Positions 1 through 10,100 of a stretch of 64,000 bases of DNA are shown here, in pieces. The stretch covers positions 62,001 through 126,000 of the forward strand of contig CAMARR010000001.1 in NCBI GenBank assembly GCA_945860915.1. The letters run 5' to 3'. Within the stretch, counting starts at the first letter, position 1; every line of letters begins with the position of its first letter. The position numbers were made by a program, and so were the translations under genes. The stretch is from Candidatus Kuenenia stuttgartensis (GTDB lineage Bacteria > Planctomycetota > GCA-002687715 > CAIWVZ01). The notes under the pieces are model-generated. The model searched no databases and was not told the origin of the DNA. It was given only the letters and a program-made list of their open reading frames with translations.

Positions 1-1020
1 GCGTTCGCTGATTCGGGTTGCGGAGTTCTCGGCACGGTGATTGGTCGCTACTACGCGATGGATCGAGACAATCGTTGGGACCGCGTCAAACTGGCTTACG
101 ACGCGCTCATTCATGCCCGTGGCCACGTCGTTCATTCAGGGCGCGAGGCGGTCGAATCGGCGTACGGACGTGGAGAAGGCGACGAGTTCATTGCTCCGTC
201 TATCGTGCATGGTGTTCCTCCGGTCGCGGCGGGAGACAGCGTGTTCTTTGTCAACTTTCGGCCTGATCGTGCGCGACAGTTGTCTATTGCCCTTAATCAG
301 ATCGGCGAATTTTCCGAATTCGAAACGATCCCGCTTGGTCTGCGCTACGTGACAATGACGCAGTATCGAGGTGACTTTCCGTTCCCGCGTCTCTTCGAAC
401 CAATCTCCCTTCAGGAGGTCTATGGCGAGATGATGGAATCAGCCGGTCTTCGGCAGCTTCGAATCGCCGAGACGGAGAAGTACGCGCATGTCACCTTCTT
501 TCTGAACGGTGGGCGCGAAGTCGCTTTCCGCGGCGAAGAACGCATTCTCATCCCATCTCCGAAAGTCGCGACATACGACCTCGCGCCCGAGATGAGTTCC
601 GTGGAGGTGACGCGTCGTACGGTCGATGCGATCCGCTCGGGGACGGTGGATACCTTTGTGGTCAACTACGCGAATCCGGACATGGTCGGACACACGGGGA
701 TCCTCTCCGCCGCGATCAGAGCGGTGGAATCGGTCGACGTCGGGATCGGGGCGATTGTCGAGGCGACGTTGGCGCGCGGGGGAGCCCTGATCATCACGGC
801 TGATCACGGGAACTGTGAGATGATGACGGACCCCATCACTGGGCAGCCCCACACCTCGCATACAACCAACCCAGTTCCGTTTCACCTCGTGTCAGCGGGC
901 CACCGCGGACGGCGACTTCGACCGGGTGGTCGGCTCTGCGATGTGATACCGACCCTCTTCGAAGTGGCTGAGATTCCCCCAAGCCCGCTGATGACAGGCC
1001 GAAGCCTTCTTACAGACTAG
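1..1020 (+). CDS. gpmI: 2,3-bisphosphoglycerate-independent phosphoglycerate mutase, 3' part
   Basis: Cofactor-independent phosphoglycerate mutase interconverts 3- and 2-phosphoglycerate in lower glycolysis and uses two metal ions. The reading frame is open from base 1, so the start and the N-terminal half of the phosphatase domain lie upstream of the window. The visible part carries family hallmarks: GRYYAMDRDNRWDR at the beginning, VNFRPDRARQ, VNYANPDMVGHTG, and the C-terminal metal-binding segment TADHGNCEMM followed by HTSHTTNPVPF. About 340 codons are present against roughly 510 for a full-length enzyme. A GTG near base 37 falls inside the conserved core and is not a start. pgk and pfkA occur elsewhere in the window, so glycolytic genes are dispersed rather than in one operon. 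Identity is secure. Confidence 0.96.
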   Translation, partial: AFADSGCGVLGTVIGRYYAMDRDNRWDRVKLAYDALIHARGHVVHSGREAVESAYGRGEGDEFIAPSIVHGVPPVAAGDSVFFVNFRPDRARQLSIALNQIGEFSEFETIPLGLRYVTMTQYRGDFPFPRLFEPISLQEVYGEMMESAGLRQLRIAETEKYAHVTFFLNGGREVAFRGEERILIPSPKVATYDLAPEMSSVEVTRRTVDAIRSGTVDTFVVNYANPDMVGHTGILSAAIRAVESVDVGIGAIVEATLARGGALIITADHGNCEMMTDPITGQPHTSHTTNPVPFHLVSAGHRGRRLRPGGRLCDVIPTLFEVAEIPPSPLMTGRSLLTD

Positions 1021-1089
1021 GTTTACGTCGATTGCGGGGCAGAAGCGGCTGAAAGATCAACTCCGGTCAAGCGTATGCTGTGATGACCG

Positions 1090-1647
1090 ATGAGCGATTC
1101 TGCCTCAAGCGAAGCTGTCCTTCTCACCCGGGCTCGGAACCGGGATCAGGAGGCATTTGGCACCTTGGTGTCGCGCTACGAAACCACGCTTCTGAACGTG
1201 CTAATGCCGATCGTGGGCGAGCGCGAACGTGCCCGAGATCTCGTGCAGGAGACCATCCTGCGTGCGTATGAAAACCTTCATACCTACATCGATACGCACC
1301 GTTTTTCGACGTGGTTTTTTAGAATCGGCGTGAATTTGGCTATCAGCCTCAAGCGACGAATGCGGGTGGAGGGCCGGATCCTCGAGGAGCAGGCAAACGA
1401 GCCAGGGGCAGGGCTCGAACCCGGCCATTCACCGCTCGAGACTCTGGCGCGTGAAGAGGAAGCCCGAACGGTCCGTTTGGCGGTTGGAAGACTGCCTGAA
1501 CGATATGCCAACGTCGTGCGTATGAGATACGTCGAAGGGCTTTCTTGCCAGGAGATTGCCCAGAAACTTGATACGACACCTAACACCGTTTCCTTGGTCC
1601 TTTTTAGGGCTAAGCAACGTTTGCGCGAGGAGCTTTCTTCACCATGA
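1090..1647 (+). CDS. ECF-type RNA polymerase sigma factor
   Basis: A 185-residue sigma-70 family protein with only regions 2 and 4, which is the ECF layout. Region 2 runs about residues 12-85 (LVSRYE, then RDLVQETILRAYENLHTY and the WFFRIGVNLA stretch). Region 4 runs about 130-182 (LPERYANVVRMRYVEGLSCQEIAQKLDTTP with a C-terminal helix-turn-helix). The stop overlaps the start of the next gene in an ATGA, and that gene encodes a zinc-finger anti-sigma factor, so the two are translationally coupled as sigma/anti-sigma pairs usually are. A TATGCT hexamer lies at 1074-1079, 10 bases before the ATG, and may be its -10 element. The regulon cannot be deduced from the sequence. Confidence 0.93.
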   Translation: MSDSASSEAVLLTRARNRDQEAFGTLVSRYETTLLNVLMPIVGERERARDLVQETILRAYENLHTYIDTHRFSTWFFRIGVNLAISLKRRMRVEGRILEEQANEPGAGLEPGHSPLETLAREEEARTVRLAVGRLPERYANVVRMRYVEGLSCQEIAQKLDTTPNTVSLVLFRAKQRLREELSSP

Positions 1648-2909
1648 CTTCCCATTTATGCACCCGGATCCGTGTCCAATCGGAGTTTTACTTCGACGGC
1701 ACGCTGACACCCGCAGAGGAAGCCGTTTTCAATGACCATCTCGCGGCGTGCACAGCATGTGCAGCAGCCGTTGGGGAGGACTTGGCTTTGATCGAGACCC
1801 TCCGCTCGCTGCCGATGGTCGCATTCGACCGTCGCCCACAGGCGCCTCGTTGGCGCTCGATTGCTGCGGCCGCCTCCATCGCCATGCTCGTCGGCGTATC
1901 GTCGTTTGTGGCTGGGCGCTGGACGGTTCCATCCAAGGTCTCTGGCACGTCGGGCGGCACAAATCAGATCGTTGCATCTAACGGGGACGGTCGTGAACGG
2001 AGCGACGATGAGGTTGTGCCCCTGACACCTGAACTTCCAGGTGCCGAGCTCGCCTTCGCCTCGCCGGCTGATGCAGAAGCCGTACTCGTCCGTGCCGAGC
2101 GCGATTTCGTCGGCGCAGAACGCTCCGAACTTAGGCGACGGTTGGGCGCTCTCAATGTGCGGTACGACGCGCTCGATGTCGAGTATTCGACACGCGCGCT
2201 CGAGCCCGAGTCGAAGCTCTCGGGAAACGCGGTTGTCGCGTCGTTGCGCGACTCGTTTAAGTCATCTACTGCTGCTGACGCGCGGATGTTGGGACGTAGA
2301 GCGTTCTTCTCGTCTCAGCTACTTCGTTCGGTTGCGAAGGATGCAGTTGGTCCGTTGACCGCTTGGGTCTCCGAAGCGAAGGGACCGGATGAAGTCAGGT
2401 TCGCGGTTCGGGCTGTCGCGCGATCGGGAGCGCCGGAGTTCATTGATTTCCTCGTATCGTGCGCCCAAGCGGGGCCAGCGCGCGATGTGGCCATCGATGG
2501 ACTCGCGAAGATTTCGGATCCACGATCGGTAGCGGTAGTTCGGGCTGTTCTTCAGGACGGGAAGTCTTCGGAGAACCTTCGAGCCCGCGCTTCGGCGGCG
2601 TTGCATCGTCTTGGGGAGGTCGACGGCCTAAAGCTTGTCTCCTCGGCCGTCGCGTCCAAGTCTTTGGATGCAGGCGAGCGTCGTCGCTTGTTCTTCGATC
2701 TTGCCGCGCGACCCAGTCGTGAGGTTCTTGATTTCCTCGAGAACTCTACAACGACCGAGTCGCTCACGTGGAACGATCGCGTGGCTCTGGCCGAGATGCT
2801 CGCGCACGTCGTCGGACGTGATGCCCAGCGGCCGGCGCGCGCGTTGTTGCGAAGCGAGGGTGAACGCGGCGAGCGTGCATTCCGCCGCGCGTTCCCTGAC
2901 TTCGAGTAG
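1644..2909 (+). CDS. zf-HC2 anti-sigma factor fused to HEAT-like repeats
   Basis: Putative membrane anti-sigma factor for the sigma factor encoded immediately upstream (4-bp overlap). Residues 1-45 form a ZAS/zf-HC2 domain with Cys6 and the H32-x3-C36-x2-C39 motif. A single transmembrane helix follows at about residues 70-92. The C-terminal 300 residues, expected outside the cytoplasm, begin with a charged helical stretch (about 140-185) and continue as short alpha-helical units typical of HEAT/PBS-lyase-like repeats (about 200-420), such as FAVRAVARSGAPEFIDFL and LRARASAALHRLG. Such repeats normally bind protein partners, so this region is a candidate sensor domain. The zinc finger is clear; the HEAT assignment rests on pattern only. 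It ends 4 bp from a convergent HEAT-repeat gene. Confidence 0.82.
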   Translation: MTSHLCTRIRVQSEFYFDGTLTPAEEAVFNDHLAACTACAAAVGEDLALIETLRSLPMVAFDRRPQAPRWRSIAAAASIAMLVGVSSFVAGRWTVPSKVSGTSGGTNQIVASNGDGRERSDDEVVPLTPELPGAELAFASPADAEAVLVRAERDFVGAERSELRRRLGALNVRYDALDVEYSTRALEPESKLSGNAVVASLRDSFKSSTAADARMLGRRAFFSSQLLRSVAKDAVGPLTAWVSEAKGPDEVRFAVRAVARSGAPEFIDFLVSCAQAGPARDVAIDGLAKISDPRSVAVVRAVLQDGKSSENLRARASAALHRLGEVDGLKLVSSAVASKSLDAGERRRLFFDLAARPSREVLDFLENSTTTESLTWNDRVALAEMLAHVVGRDAQRPARALLRSEGERGERAFRRAFPDFE

Positions 2910-2913
2910 TTCG

Positions 2914-4644
2914 CTACAGCAGATCGAGGATCAGGTCCAAAGCCTCGATCCTCGTGCCTGGGTCGGCATCAATGATCGCTCGCGTCATGCCCAAGATGGG
3001 CTGGCGCCCGACGAGCAATCCCAGCGCAGCAACCAAAGACGCCTTGGTCTCCTCGCGACCTTTGACTTCATCCAACGCCGTTATCAGAGGCTCGACCATC
3101 CTCCGATCTCCGAGTCGCCCAGCTGCGGCTGCGCACGCGCCCCGAATCTCCGGGACACTTGTCTTGCTGATGAGACCCACCAAAGATCCGCCCGCTTCGC
3201 TGTAACCGCCGATGCCTAAAGTGAGTGCTGCTGCGGAGACGACGTCAGGGTCCTTCGACTCCTTCAGAAGTGTTGCTGCAATTCCCAGGCCCTCGGGGTG
3301 GCGTGTCAAGACAATGTAGTTGAGCAGGTGGCACGTGAGGGTTGGATTGCCGCGCTTCGCGAGACGTTCCTTGATGAGGGGCCACGCGGACGTGTCGTTG
3401 GCGATTCCCAACGCGGTCGCAGCGGCACCGCGAACGACCTCGTCCTTCGCCTCTTCAAATGCGGCCTTGAGGGGGGCGGAGGCTTCTTTGCGTCGCGACA
3501 GTCCAAGTCCGATAAGCGCGAAAGCGCGATGTTGACGATCTTGCTCCTGAGCCTCCTTGAGAAGGGCAGCGAACGACTTGTCTGCGCCATTCCCTTCGCG
3601 CGAAGCCAGTCGCCCTAGCGCAATGGTCATCGCGTGTCGCGCTTCGGCGTCGGGCTCGCGAGCTGCAGCGGTTACCAAGAGGTCCGCCGTTACGACGTCG
3701 TCACCGGGGGCTGCTCGGCCAAGCGCAACGGCCGCCGAGCGACGGACGCCGGCTATGGGGTCCTTGAGCAGCGCCGCAAGAAACCCGCGGGTAGATCCAT
3801 CGCGCAGTTTGGCCATGCCAAGGAGGATGTGAGCACGAAGGACTTCATCCGACGCTGGAATTGCAGCGTGCGCAGCGCGGAGGGCGTCAGCGACTGCCGG
3901 AGCACGGTCCGTGACCCCTAGGTCACCACCGGACCACAGCCCCGCGGCGATCGCGCGGCATGCGTCGGTGTGGGTCGCTCGGGTTGCCATACGACGATCC
4001 TCGGCCAGTCCGGCCGCAAGACCGTCGGTCATGAGAGGACGCACCGTCTCGCCTCCAGAGAGACCTAGCGCTAGGAGCGCGAGACTTCGCTCCTTAGAGG
4101 TCCGGCCTTCCTGCCCTAACGCCTTGAGTAGGGCGGCGTCGGCATCAGCTTGTCGGAGGAGTCCGAGTCCTAGAATCGCGCACTCGACAACTCGGCGGTC
4201 TCGATCAGTCAGGTGCGCGACTAAGAGAGGTACGTCCTTCGCATCGCCGTTGCGGCCGATGGCGATGCACGCCGCACCACGTACATCCGAAGAGCGGTCT
4301 TCCAAAGCGGCTCTAAATACAGGCATCACGCGAGCGCGGGTTTCCGCGGGTGTTTGAGCGCGTCCGAGTCCAGAGTCAGCGGTGCCAAGGAGCGCGTCCT
4401 CGGGAAGCCCGCGTGCGGGCAGGAGATCCTCCCGGTTGTATCCCCACCACGACTCCCAACGAATCGGGTCGACTTTCGCAGCTGTCAGCACGTTCTGGCC
4501 GGCTGGCCGATTAGGGCGGCCACGGCCGCCAGGGGGAGGAACGGGAGCCGGGTGGAACCCTGGGCCGAGATACTGACCTCCTTGAGCCGGAAGTACATGG
4601 GCCACGAGAACGAGGGCGACCAATCCAAGAGGCAAGCGTTTCAT
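2914..4644 (-). CDS. secreted HEAT-repeat protein
   Basis: Protein of about 576 residues with a signal peptide (MKRLPLGLVALVLVAHVLPAQ) and a mature region made mostly of HEAT/PBS-lyase-type helical repeats, for example RSSDVRGAACIAIGRNG, RRVVECAILGLGLL, AGVRRSAAVALGRAA and PEIRGACAAAAGRLG. The frame is open further upstream to 4770, but ATG at 4644 is preferred because the signal peptide begins there and GGAG sits 6 bases before it. Repeats of this kind form solenoid scaffolds that bind other proteins; no catalytic motif is visible. The gene is convergent with the HEAT-containing anti-sigma factor, leaving only 4 bp between stops. No function beyond an exported scaffold can be assigned. Confidence 0.8.
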   Translation of the reverse strand: MKRLPLGLVALVLVAHVLPAQGGQYLGPGFHPAPVPPPGGRGRPNRPAGQNVLTAAKVDPIRWESWWGYNREDLLPARGLPEDALLGTADSGLGRAQTPAETRARVMPVFRAALEDRSSDVRGAACIAIGRNGDAKDVPLLVAHLTDRDRRVVECAILGLGLLRQADADAALLKALGQEGRTSKERSLALLALGLSGGETVRPLMTDGLAAGLAEDRRMATRATHTDACRAIAAGLWSGGDLGVTDRAPAVADALRAAHAAIPASDEVLRAHILLGMAKLRDGSTRGFLAALLKDPIAGVRRSAAVALGRAAPGDDVVTADLLVTAAAREPDAEARHAMTIALGRLASREGNGADKSFAALLKEAQEQDRQHRAFALIGLGLSRRKEASAPLKAAFEEAKDEVVRGAAATALGIANDTSAWPLIKERLAKRGNPTLTCHLLNYIVLTRHPEGLGIAATLLKESKDPDVVSAAALTLGIGGYSEAGGSLVGLISKTSVPEIRGACAAAAGRLGDRRMVEPLITALDEVKGREETKASLVAALGLLVGRQPILGMTRAIIDADPGTRIEALDLILDLL

Positions 4645-4743
4645 CGGGATCTCCGTGCGAGATCGCTCAATTACGAGGTCTCTCGAGGCGGGCGGACGGA
4701 ACCTACTCCGTTTACGGTCGATGGACGCAAACAACGGGCCGAA

Positions 4744-4824
4744 TGCGAGAGGGGGGACTTGAACCCCCACGGGTCACCCCACCAGATCCTAAGTCTGGCG
4801 CGTCTGCCATTTCGCCACTCTCGC
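4744..4824 (-). tRNA. tRNA-Leu (anticodon TAG)
   Basis: On the minus strand the acceptor arm GCGAGAG pairs with CTCTCGC and the discriminator is A. The anticodon stem CCAGA/TCTGG encloses CTTAGGA, giving anticodon TAG (reads CUN Leu). A long variable arm typical of tRNA-Leu and a standard T arm (GGGGG-TTCAAGT-CCCCC) are present. The 3' CCA is not encoded. It begins only 7 bp after the stop codon of the M61 peptidase on the same strand, so it may be processed from the end of that operon transcript. Confidence 0.95.
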
Positions 4825-4831
4825 TTGTGGA

Positions 4832-6577
4832 TTATCCGGCCGTCCCTAGCCATGCGTCCAACAGAACCTTCTCTCGCGCCGTTTGACGGGAACGAAGGGT
4901 AAGTTGAACGGGCGGGGCGGGATGGGACGTAAGCGTCACCTCGAAGGTGAGCAGACGTTCCCCGCGGAACACCGTCACGGGGATCTTAGCACCGGGCGTA
5001 AAAGCCGCGAGGGCAGCTTCAAGGTCGCCCGAGACTCGACGGCCGGAAACCGCAATGATCTCGTCGCGGGGGGAAATTCCGACGGCACGTCCGGGTCCGT
5101 GGGCTAGCGCTTCCTCCACGAAACACCGCGTTCCGTCCAGCCGGGTCACAATCCCGAGCCATCCTCGCCGGTGGGAATTGCTGTCCTTCGGCTTTGCGTC
5201 GACGCCGAACGGCTTGAGTAGTTTCGCGACGTTCGAGTGTTTCGCGCCCGAGATCCAATCCGCGTGCCACCGCAATGCGAGGTCGCCGAAAATTGGGATA
5301 GCGGTCTCGAGCCAAGTTGTTTCGGTGAGCGGAAATCCGAGTTTATGTCTGGCCCAGAGCGCCCTCATGAGGGCGTCGACCGAACCCCGACCTGCCACAC
5401 GCGCTTCAAGGTCCAGCGCGAGCGCGGCAAGTGCACCTTGTTGATAATAAGAGACGGATGCCGAGCGCCACTCATCGTTCTTCTTGTAGAATTTGATCCA
5501 AGAATCGAGTGATGACTCGTACAGAGATTGACTCAAAGGACCTCGATGAGTCGCAAGGAGGTTCTGAAGGTCTGCGATGAGGTTGAGGTACGACGCTCGG
5601 GGCATCACGCCGCTGCGAACGAGGACTAGGTCGTCGTAGTAGGAAGTGAAGCCTTCGTGGAACCAGAGCAGCGACGTGTGCGTCTCAACGGAAAGGTCGG
5701 GTTCGACTAACGCCTGATCTGCAAGCCGCTTCACGTTCCACGCGTGGAAGTGCTCGTGTGCGACGAGTCCGGCCAACGCTAGTCGTTTCTCCGTCGTTGC
5801 CGTTGCGTTCGCGGAAATTTGAAGAGCGCATCCATCTCGATGCTCGAGGCCGCCCATGCCTTCTGACTGGGGCGCGGTGTAGGCAAGGAACTTGAAATTC
5901 TTGTAGGGAACTCCGCCAAAAAGAGAGGCGGACGACTCAATGGCGGCCTTCGCGTCATGGGCGATCGCCTTGAGGTCGAGCATTGATGCATCGTCACCGG
6001 CAGCGACCAGTTGATGGGCGACGCGCGCAGCCCGGAACTCTATTTTTCGGAGTTTCCCAGCAAGGAACGCGCTGTCGACAAGAGCCGCATAGGACGGGGC
6101 GATCCACTTGTTTGAACGGTGAGCGACTAGGCCGTCTGCTGCCCAACCCTTCGGAAGCTTGAACGTCACTTCGCACGGCCTGGAAACTCGCGCACCCCGT
6201 CCAGAAAAAGCGGACGTCTCATCGATAAACAACGCCGCGGGGGCGATGAATGCGTGGGAATCCGAAAGCCAGTTTGTCCTGACGCTTCGCTCGTATGCGA
6301 AGGCCTCATAGGAGATCTTGATGCGACGCGAAGGTGGAACCTGAACTCGCCACCGATCCTTCGCGACTTTCACACCCTCCCCGCCAATGACCTTGAAATT
6401 GGTCACGTGTCGCGCGTAGTCGCGGATCATGTAGGAGCCTGGCGTCCATGACGGCAGACCCACCTCCGCGCTCCCATCCGGAAGGGGTGCGACAACGGAG
6501 ATTTCTGCTACGACGACGATGCGATGGCCTGCCGTATCCCGGAGATCCACTTCGTAGCGAACTTTGTCGGTATTCAC
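4832..6577 (-). CDS. M61 family (glycyl aminopeptidase-like) peptidase with PDZ domain, cytoplasmic
   Basis: Zinc metallopeptidase of the M61 (glycyl aminopeptidase) family, 581 residues. The N-terminal beta domain starts at SYxIRDYARHV-like sequence (about residues 45-60). The zinc site is H274-E-H-F-H278 followed by WNVKRL, and the downstream WFHEGFTSYYDD segment supplies the third (Glu) ligand. A PDZ domain occupies about residues 470-560 (GWLGIVTRLDG...GISPRDEIIAVSGR). No signal peptide is visible, unlike the second M61 protein at 42490-44064, so this copy is probably cytoplasmic. GTG start overlaps the stop of purN by 4 bp; it is the last protein gene of the six-gene minus-strand chain and is followed at once by tRNA-Leu. 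Confidence 0.92.
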   Translation of the reverse strand: MNTDKVRYEVDLRDTAGHRIVVVAEISVVAPLPDGSAEVGLPSWTPGSYMIRDYARHVTNFKVIGGEGVKVAKDRWRVQVPPSRRIKISYEAFAYERSVRTNWLSDSHAFIAPAALFIDETSAFSGRGARVSRPCEVTFKLPKGWAADGLVAHRSNKWIAPSYAALVDSAFLAGKLRKIEFRAARVAHQLVAAGDDASMLDLKAIAHDAKAAIESSASLFGGVPYKNFKFLAYTAPQSEGMGGLEHRDGCALQISANATATTEKRLALAGLVAHEHFHAWNVKRLADQALVEPDLSVETHTSLLWFHEGFTSYYDDLVLVRSGVMPRASYLNLIADLQNLLATHRGPLSQSLYESSLDSWIKFYKKNDEWRSASVSYYQQGALAALALDLEARVAGRGSVDALMRALWARHKLGFPLTETTWLETAIPIFGDLALRWHADWISGAKHSNVAKLLKPFGVDAKPKDSNSHRRGWLGIVTRLDGTRCFVEEALAHGPGRAVGISPRDEIIAVSGRRVSGDLEAALAAFTPGAKIPVTVFRGERLLTFEVTLTSHPAPPVQLTLRSRQTAREKVLLDAWLGTAG

Positions 6578-7164
6578 AGGGTGAACTCGGTCTTTCCGTT
6601 TGAGAGCCGTGCCCGTCCGGAAACCGCGAGTGCGAGGGCCTCGGGAAGCGCGACAAGCTCCTCCACGAAAACACGCGCGGCGAGCGATGCGACCGTGTCA
6701 CCGGGAAGGACTACGCAGGGGCGCTGCACGATTAGAGGGCCTGCGTCGTAGTCTTGAGTCACGAAGTGGACCGAGCAGCCGCTGACGCGCATTCCTGAAG
6801 CAAGGACCGCCTCATGGACACGATTGCCATAGAAACCCTTCCCGCCAAACAGGGGCAGAAGGGACGGGTGAATGTTGATGGTGCGCCCGAGCCACTGACC
6901 GGGAATGTCCCACTTGCGCAACCACCCGGCCATGACGACCCAGTCCGCCCCTGAGGTGGCAAGTGCATCGGTGACCTGACTTGAGTCGGCGACATGCACT
7001 TTGACACCAAAGTGTTTTGCATGGCTAATCGCCCCGATGTCTGGCTTCGACGCAAGAACTGCCACGATCTCAACGGGAAGTGAACCCGAGCGCGCTAACT
7101 CGAGAAGGTTCTTGAGATGGCGCCCACTCCCAGAAACGAGAACTGCGACCTTGGCCAACGTCAT
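6574..7164 (-). CDS. purN: phosphoribosylglycinamide formyltransferase
   Basis: GAR transformylase adds a formyl group from 10-formyl-tetrahydrofolate to glycinamide ribonucleotide in purine synthesis. The 196-residue protein has the formyltransferase fold: N-terminal AVLVSGSGRHLKNLL phosphate-binding loop (residues 7-20), INIHPSLLPLFGGKGFYG with the catalytic N-x-H-P-S-L-L-P signature (about 115-130), and the conserved Asp in VTQDYDAGPLI. Length is close to the usual 190-215. ATG at 7164 overlaps the ileS stop in ATGA and its own stop overlaps the M61 start, so it sits inside a translationally coupled chain. Placement beside pnp (two genes upstream) gives the operon a purine flavour. Confidence 0.95.
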   Translation of the reverse strand: MTLAKVAVLVSGSGRHLKNLLELARSGSLPVEIVAVLASKPDIGAISHAKHFGVKVHVADSSQVTDALATSGADWVVMAGWLRKWDIPGQWLGRTINIHPSLLPLFGGKGFYGNRVHEAVLASGMRVSGCSVHFVTQDYDAGPLIVQRPCVVLPGDTVASLAARVFVEELVALPEALALAVSGRARLSNGKTEFTL

Positions 7165-10100
7165 GAGACTCGTGTCACCTTGATGGAAATCCGATGTCCT
7201 TCGACATCCTCGACGGATCCGTCAAGGCCGGGAACATTCCGGATTTCGACGGCGAGGGACTCCGCCATTACCAGTGCGCGGTGGGTGTCGATGGCAGCGG
7301 AAAGTTCTTGCGTTCCGTCGAACTCCAGAAGGATCCGGTCTGCGACATCCAACCCAGACTCCTTGCGGGCCCCTTGGACACGATTCAGTACCTCGCGTGC
7401 TAGTCCCTCTTGCAGAAGCTCGGGAGTGACCGAGGTGTCGAGGGCGACGAGCCAGCCGCGGTCGGCGGACGCCACGAAGGTGCCGCGTCCCTTGCATTCG
7501 ACTAAGACGTCCGATGGCGCGATTTCGAACGACTCGCCAGCGATTTCGAGGATTCCTGACTTGCCGTCTAGCAAGGCATCAAGGAGCGCTTTTGGCGGTA
7601 TCGCCAATGCCGTCTTCGCCAGTCCAAGTTTCTTACCCAGCCTAGGACCGAGTGTCGGGAGGTTCGGCTTGAGTGAGAATTCGGCAACGTCGGTGCGCGC
7701 ATCGGCAATATCAAGCGACTTCACGTTGAGCTCGTCGCGGATAGCGTCGACGACATCACGGTCGCGAAGCGCTAGACGCGCGGCTTCGGTTGGTCCCGAG
7801 GCGACAAGCCGAGCGAGCGGCTGGCGTACCCTCAAATTCGAGGTTGTGCGCGCGGATCTGCCAAGGGCCACAATCTCGAGCGCGGCATCCATGCGAGCGA
7901 GGAGATCGCGATCGATGCACGCTTCATTGGCTTGAGGCAGGTCAACCAAGAACACGGAACTGTCCGTGTCTGGGTGCAACGAACGATAGAGCTCGTCCGC
8001 CGAGAAAGGCGCGATGGGCCCCATCATCAGGGCCACATAGGTTAGCGCCTCGTGGAGGGATGCGAAGGCGCTCGCTTTATCGGACTGATCCGTTGACTTC
8101 CAGAAACGCGCTCGATTGCGTCGAATGTACCAGTTCGAGATCCGATCAATCAGCTCGCCCAAGGCTCGGGTCGCGCGCTGTGGATCGTATTGGCTCATTG
8201 CCTCGCGGTAGGTCTTAAGCGTTGCGTGCGTGGTTGCGAGGAGCCAACGATCGAGTGTAGGTCGCTCCGAAACCGCCTTGACCGGAGTCGTTGTCGTCCA
8301 CTTATCGAGGTTCGCATAGAGCGCGAAAAAGGCATAGGAGGGCCAGAGCGTCCCGAATACCTTGCGCCCCACCTCAGCGACACCATCAGGATCGAAGGAC
8401 TTCGCTACATGTGGCGGGGTAAGCGCTAGGAGGTACCACCGCAACGGGTCCGCTCCGTGCTCGTTCAGGATCGTCCATGGATCAACCGTGTTGCCGAGCG
8501 ACTTCGACATCTTCTTGCCGAACTTGTCGTTGATGTGTCCGTTGACTAGGACATGCTTGTAGGGAGCGCGGTCGAACAGAAGTGTCGAAATGGCAAGTAG
8601 ACTATAGAACCACCCACGTGTCTGATCGATACCCTCGCAGATGAAATCCGCGGGGGAAGTTGCTTTAAATGTCTCTTGTCCGGTCTTGGGATGACCGCGC
8701 TGGGCAAATGGCATGGCTCCGGAGTCAAACCAGCAGTCGATGACTTCGGGCACGCGTCGGAATGTCCCTGGCTGGCCGGGTGTCGTCCAAGTCACGCGGT
8801 CGATCCACGGCTTGTGTACCCGAAGGTGGTCGGGCATCGACGGGTCGCTCTTTCGAGCGGCCTCGAATTCGTCAAATGCCCTCGGATTGCGCTTGAGGAT
8901 GTCGTCGACTGACTCAACGACATCAACCACCCCCGTCGTGTCATTGATCCAAATGGGAAGCGGGGTTCCCCAGTACCTTTCACGGGAAACCGCCCAGTCA
9001 ACGTTGTGCCGCAGGAAATCGCCGAAGCGTCCTTCGCCGATGGTGGTCGGATGCCATGCCACTCCGGCGTTGTGCGCGAGGAGACGATCCTTGACCGCCG
9101 TGGTCTTGATGTACCACGACTTTCGTGCGTATTGGATGAGCGGGTCGTCCATCTTGCGCCAGCAGAATGGATAGGAGTGTCTGACGCGCTCGGATGAATA
9201 CAAAAGACCTGACGCCTTGAGTTCCTTCGCCAGAATTGGGTCGGCCTTTTTGCAGAACACACCCGCCGCAGGTGTCACGCACGCCGACATTGTGCCATCG
9301 GGCTCGACGAGTTGAAGAAAACCCAAGCCCGCCTCGCGGGCGCAGCGCATGTCGTCTTCGCCGAATGCGGGAGCGAGGTGGACGATGCCAGTTCCACCGT
9401 CGAACGTCACGAAGTCCGCTGCCACGACGACGTGCGAGGTGCCACCCACAGGCTTCTCGTAGTCGAACGGAGGAACGTATTTCCGGCCAACCAATTCATG
9501 ACCCTTCATGGTCGCAATGACCTGAGCCGTTCTTCCTTTAGTTACGGAAGCGAGCAGCGAGGCTCCGACGATAATCCGCTCCGCGGGTGCACCGTCAGAA
9601 GTGGCGTCGAGGACCGCCTCGACGTAATCACCTTCAGCGTTGATCGCTAGGCCGACGTTGGAAGGAAGGGTCCACGGTGTGGTGGTCCATGCCAGGAAAG
9701 AACGCGGTGATCCCGCGTCGCTAGTCGGATCGCGGAAGCGAACAACCACGGAGGGATCGTCGACGTCCTTGTATCCCTCGCCAACTTCTCCGGACGACAA
9801 TGCGGTGCCACCACCCGGCCACCACCAAACGACCTTGTGCCCCCGGTAAAGCAGGTCTTTGCGGTAGAGCGAAGCCAAGGCCCACCAAACCGATTCCACA
9901 TACGACTCATGGCACGTTACATATGCAGACTTAAGGTCAAGCCAATAGCCGATGCGGTCCGTGAGCTTCTCCCAATCGGATGTGAACTGAAAGACCGAGT
10001 CAATGCACTTTCGAGTGAACGGTTCAAGCCCGTACTTCTCGATGTCCGCCTTCCCGTGAATGCCAAGTTCTTTTTCGACCTGAACTTCGACGGGAAGGCC

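Noticed and set aside
7117-7935. 272-residue plus-strand frame
   Set aside because: Antisense to ileS and purN; Ser/Arg-rich shadow.
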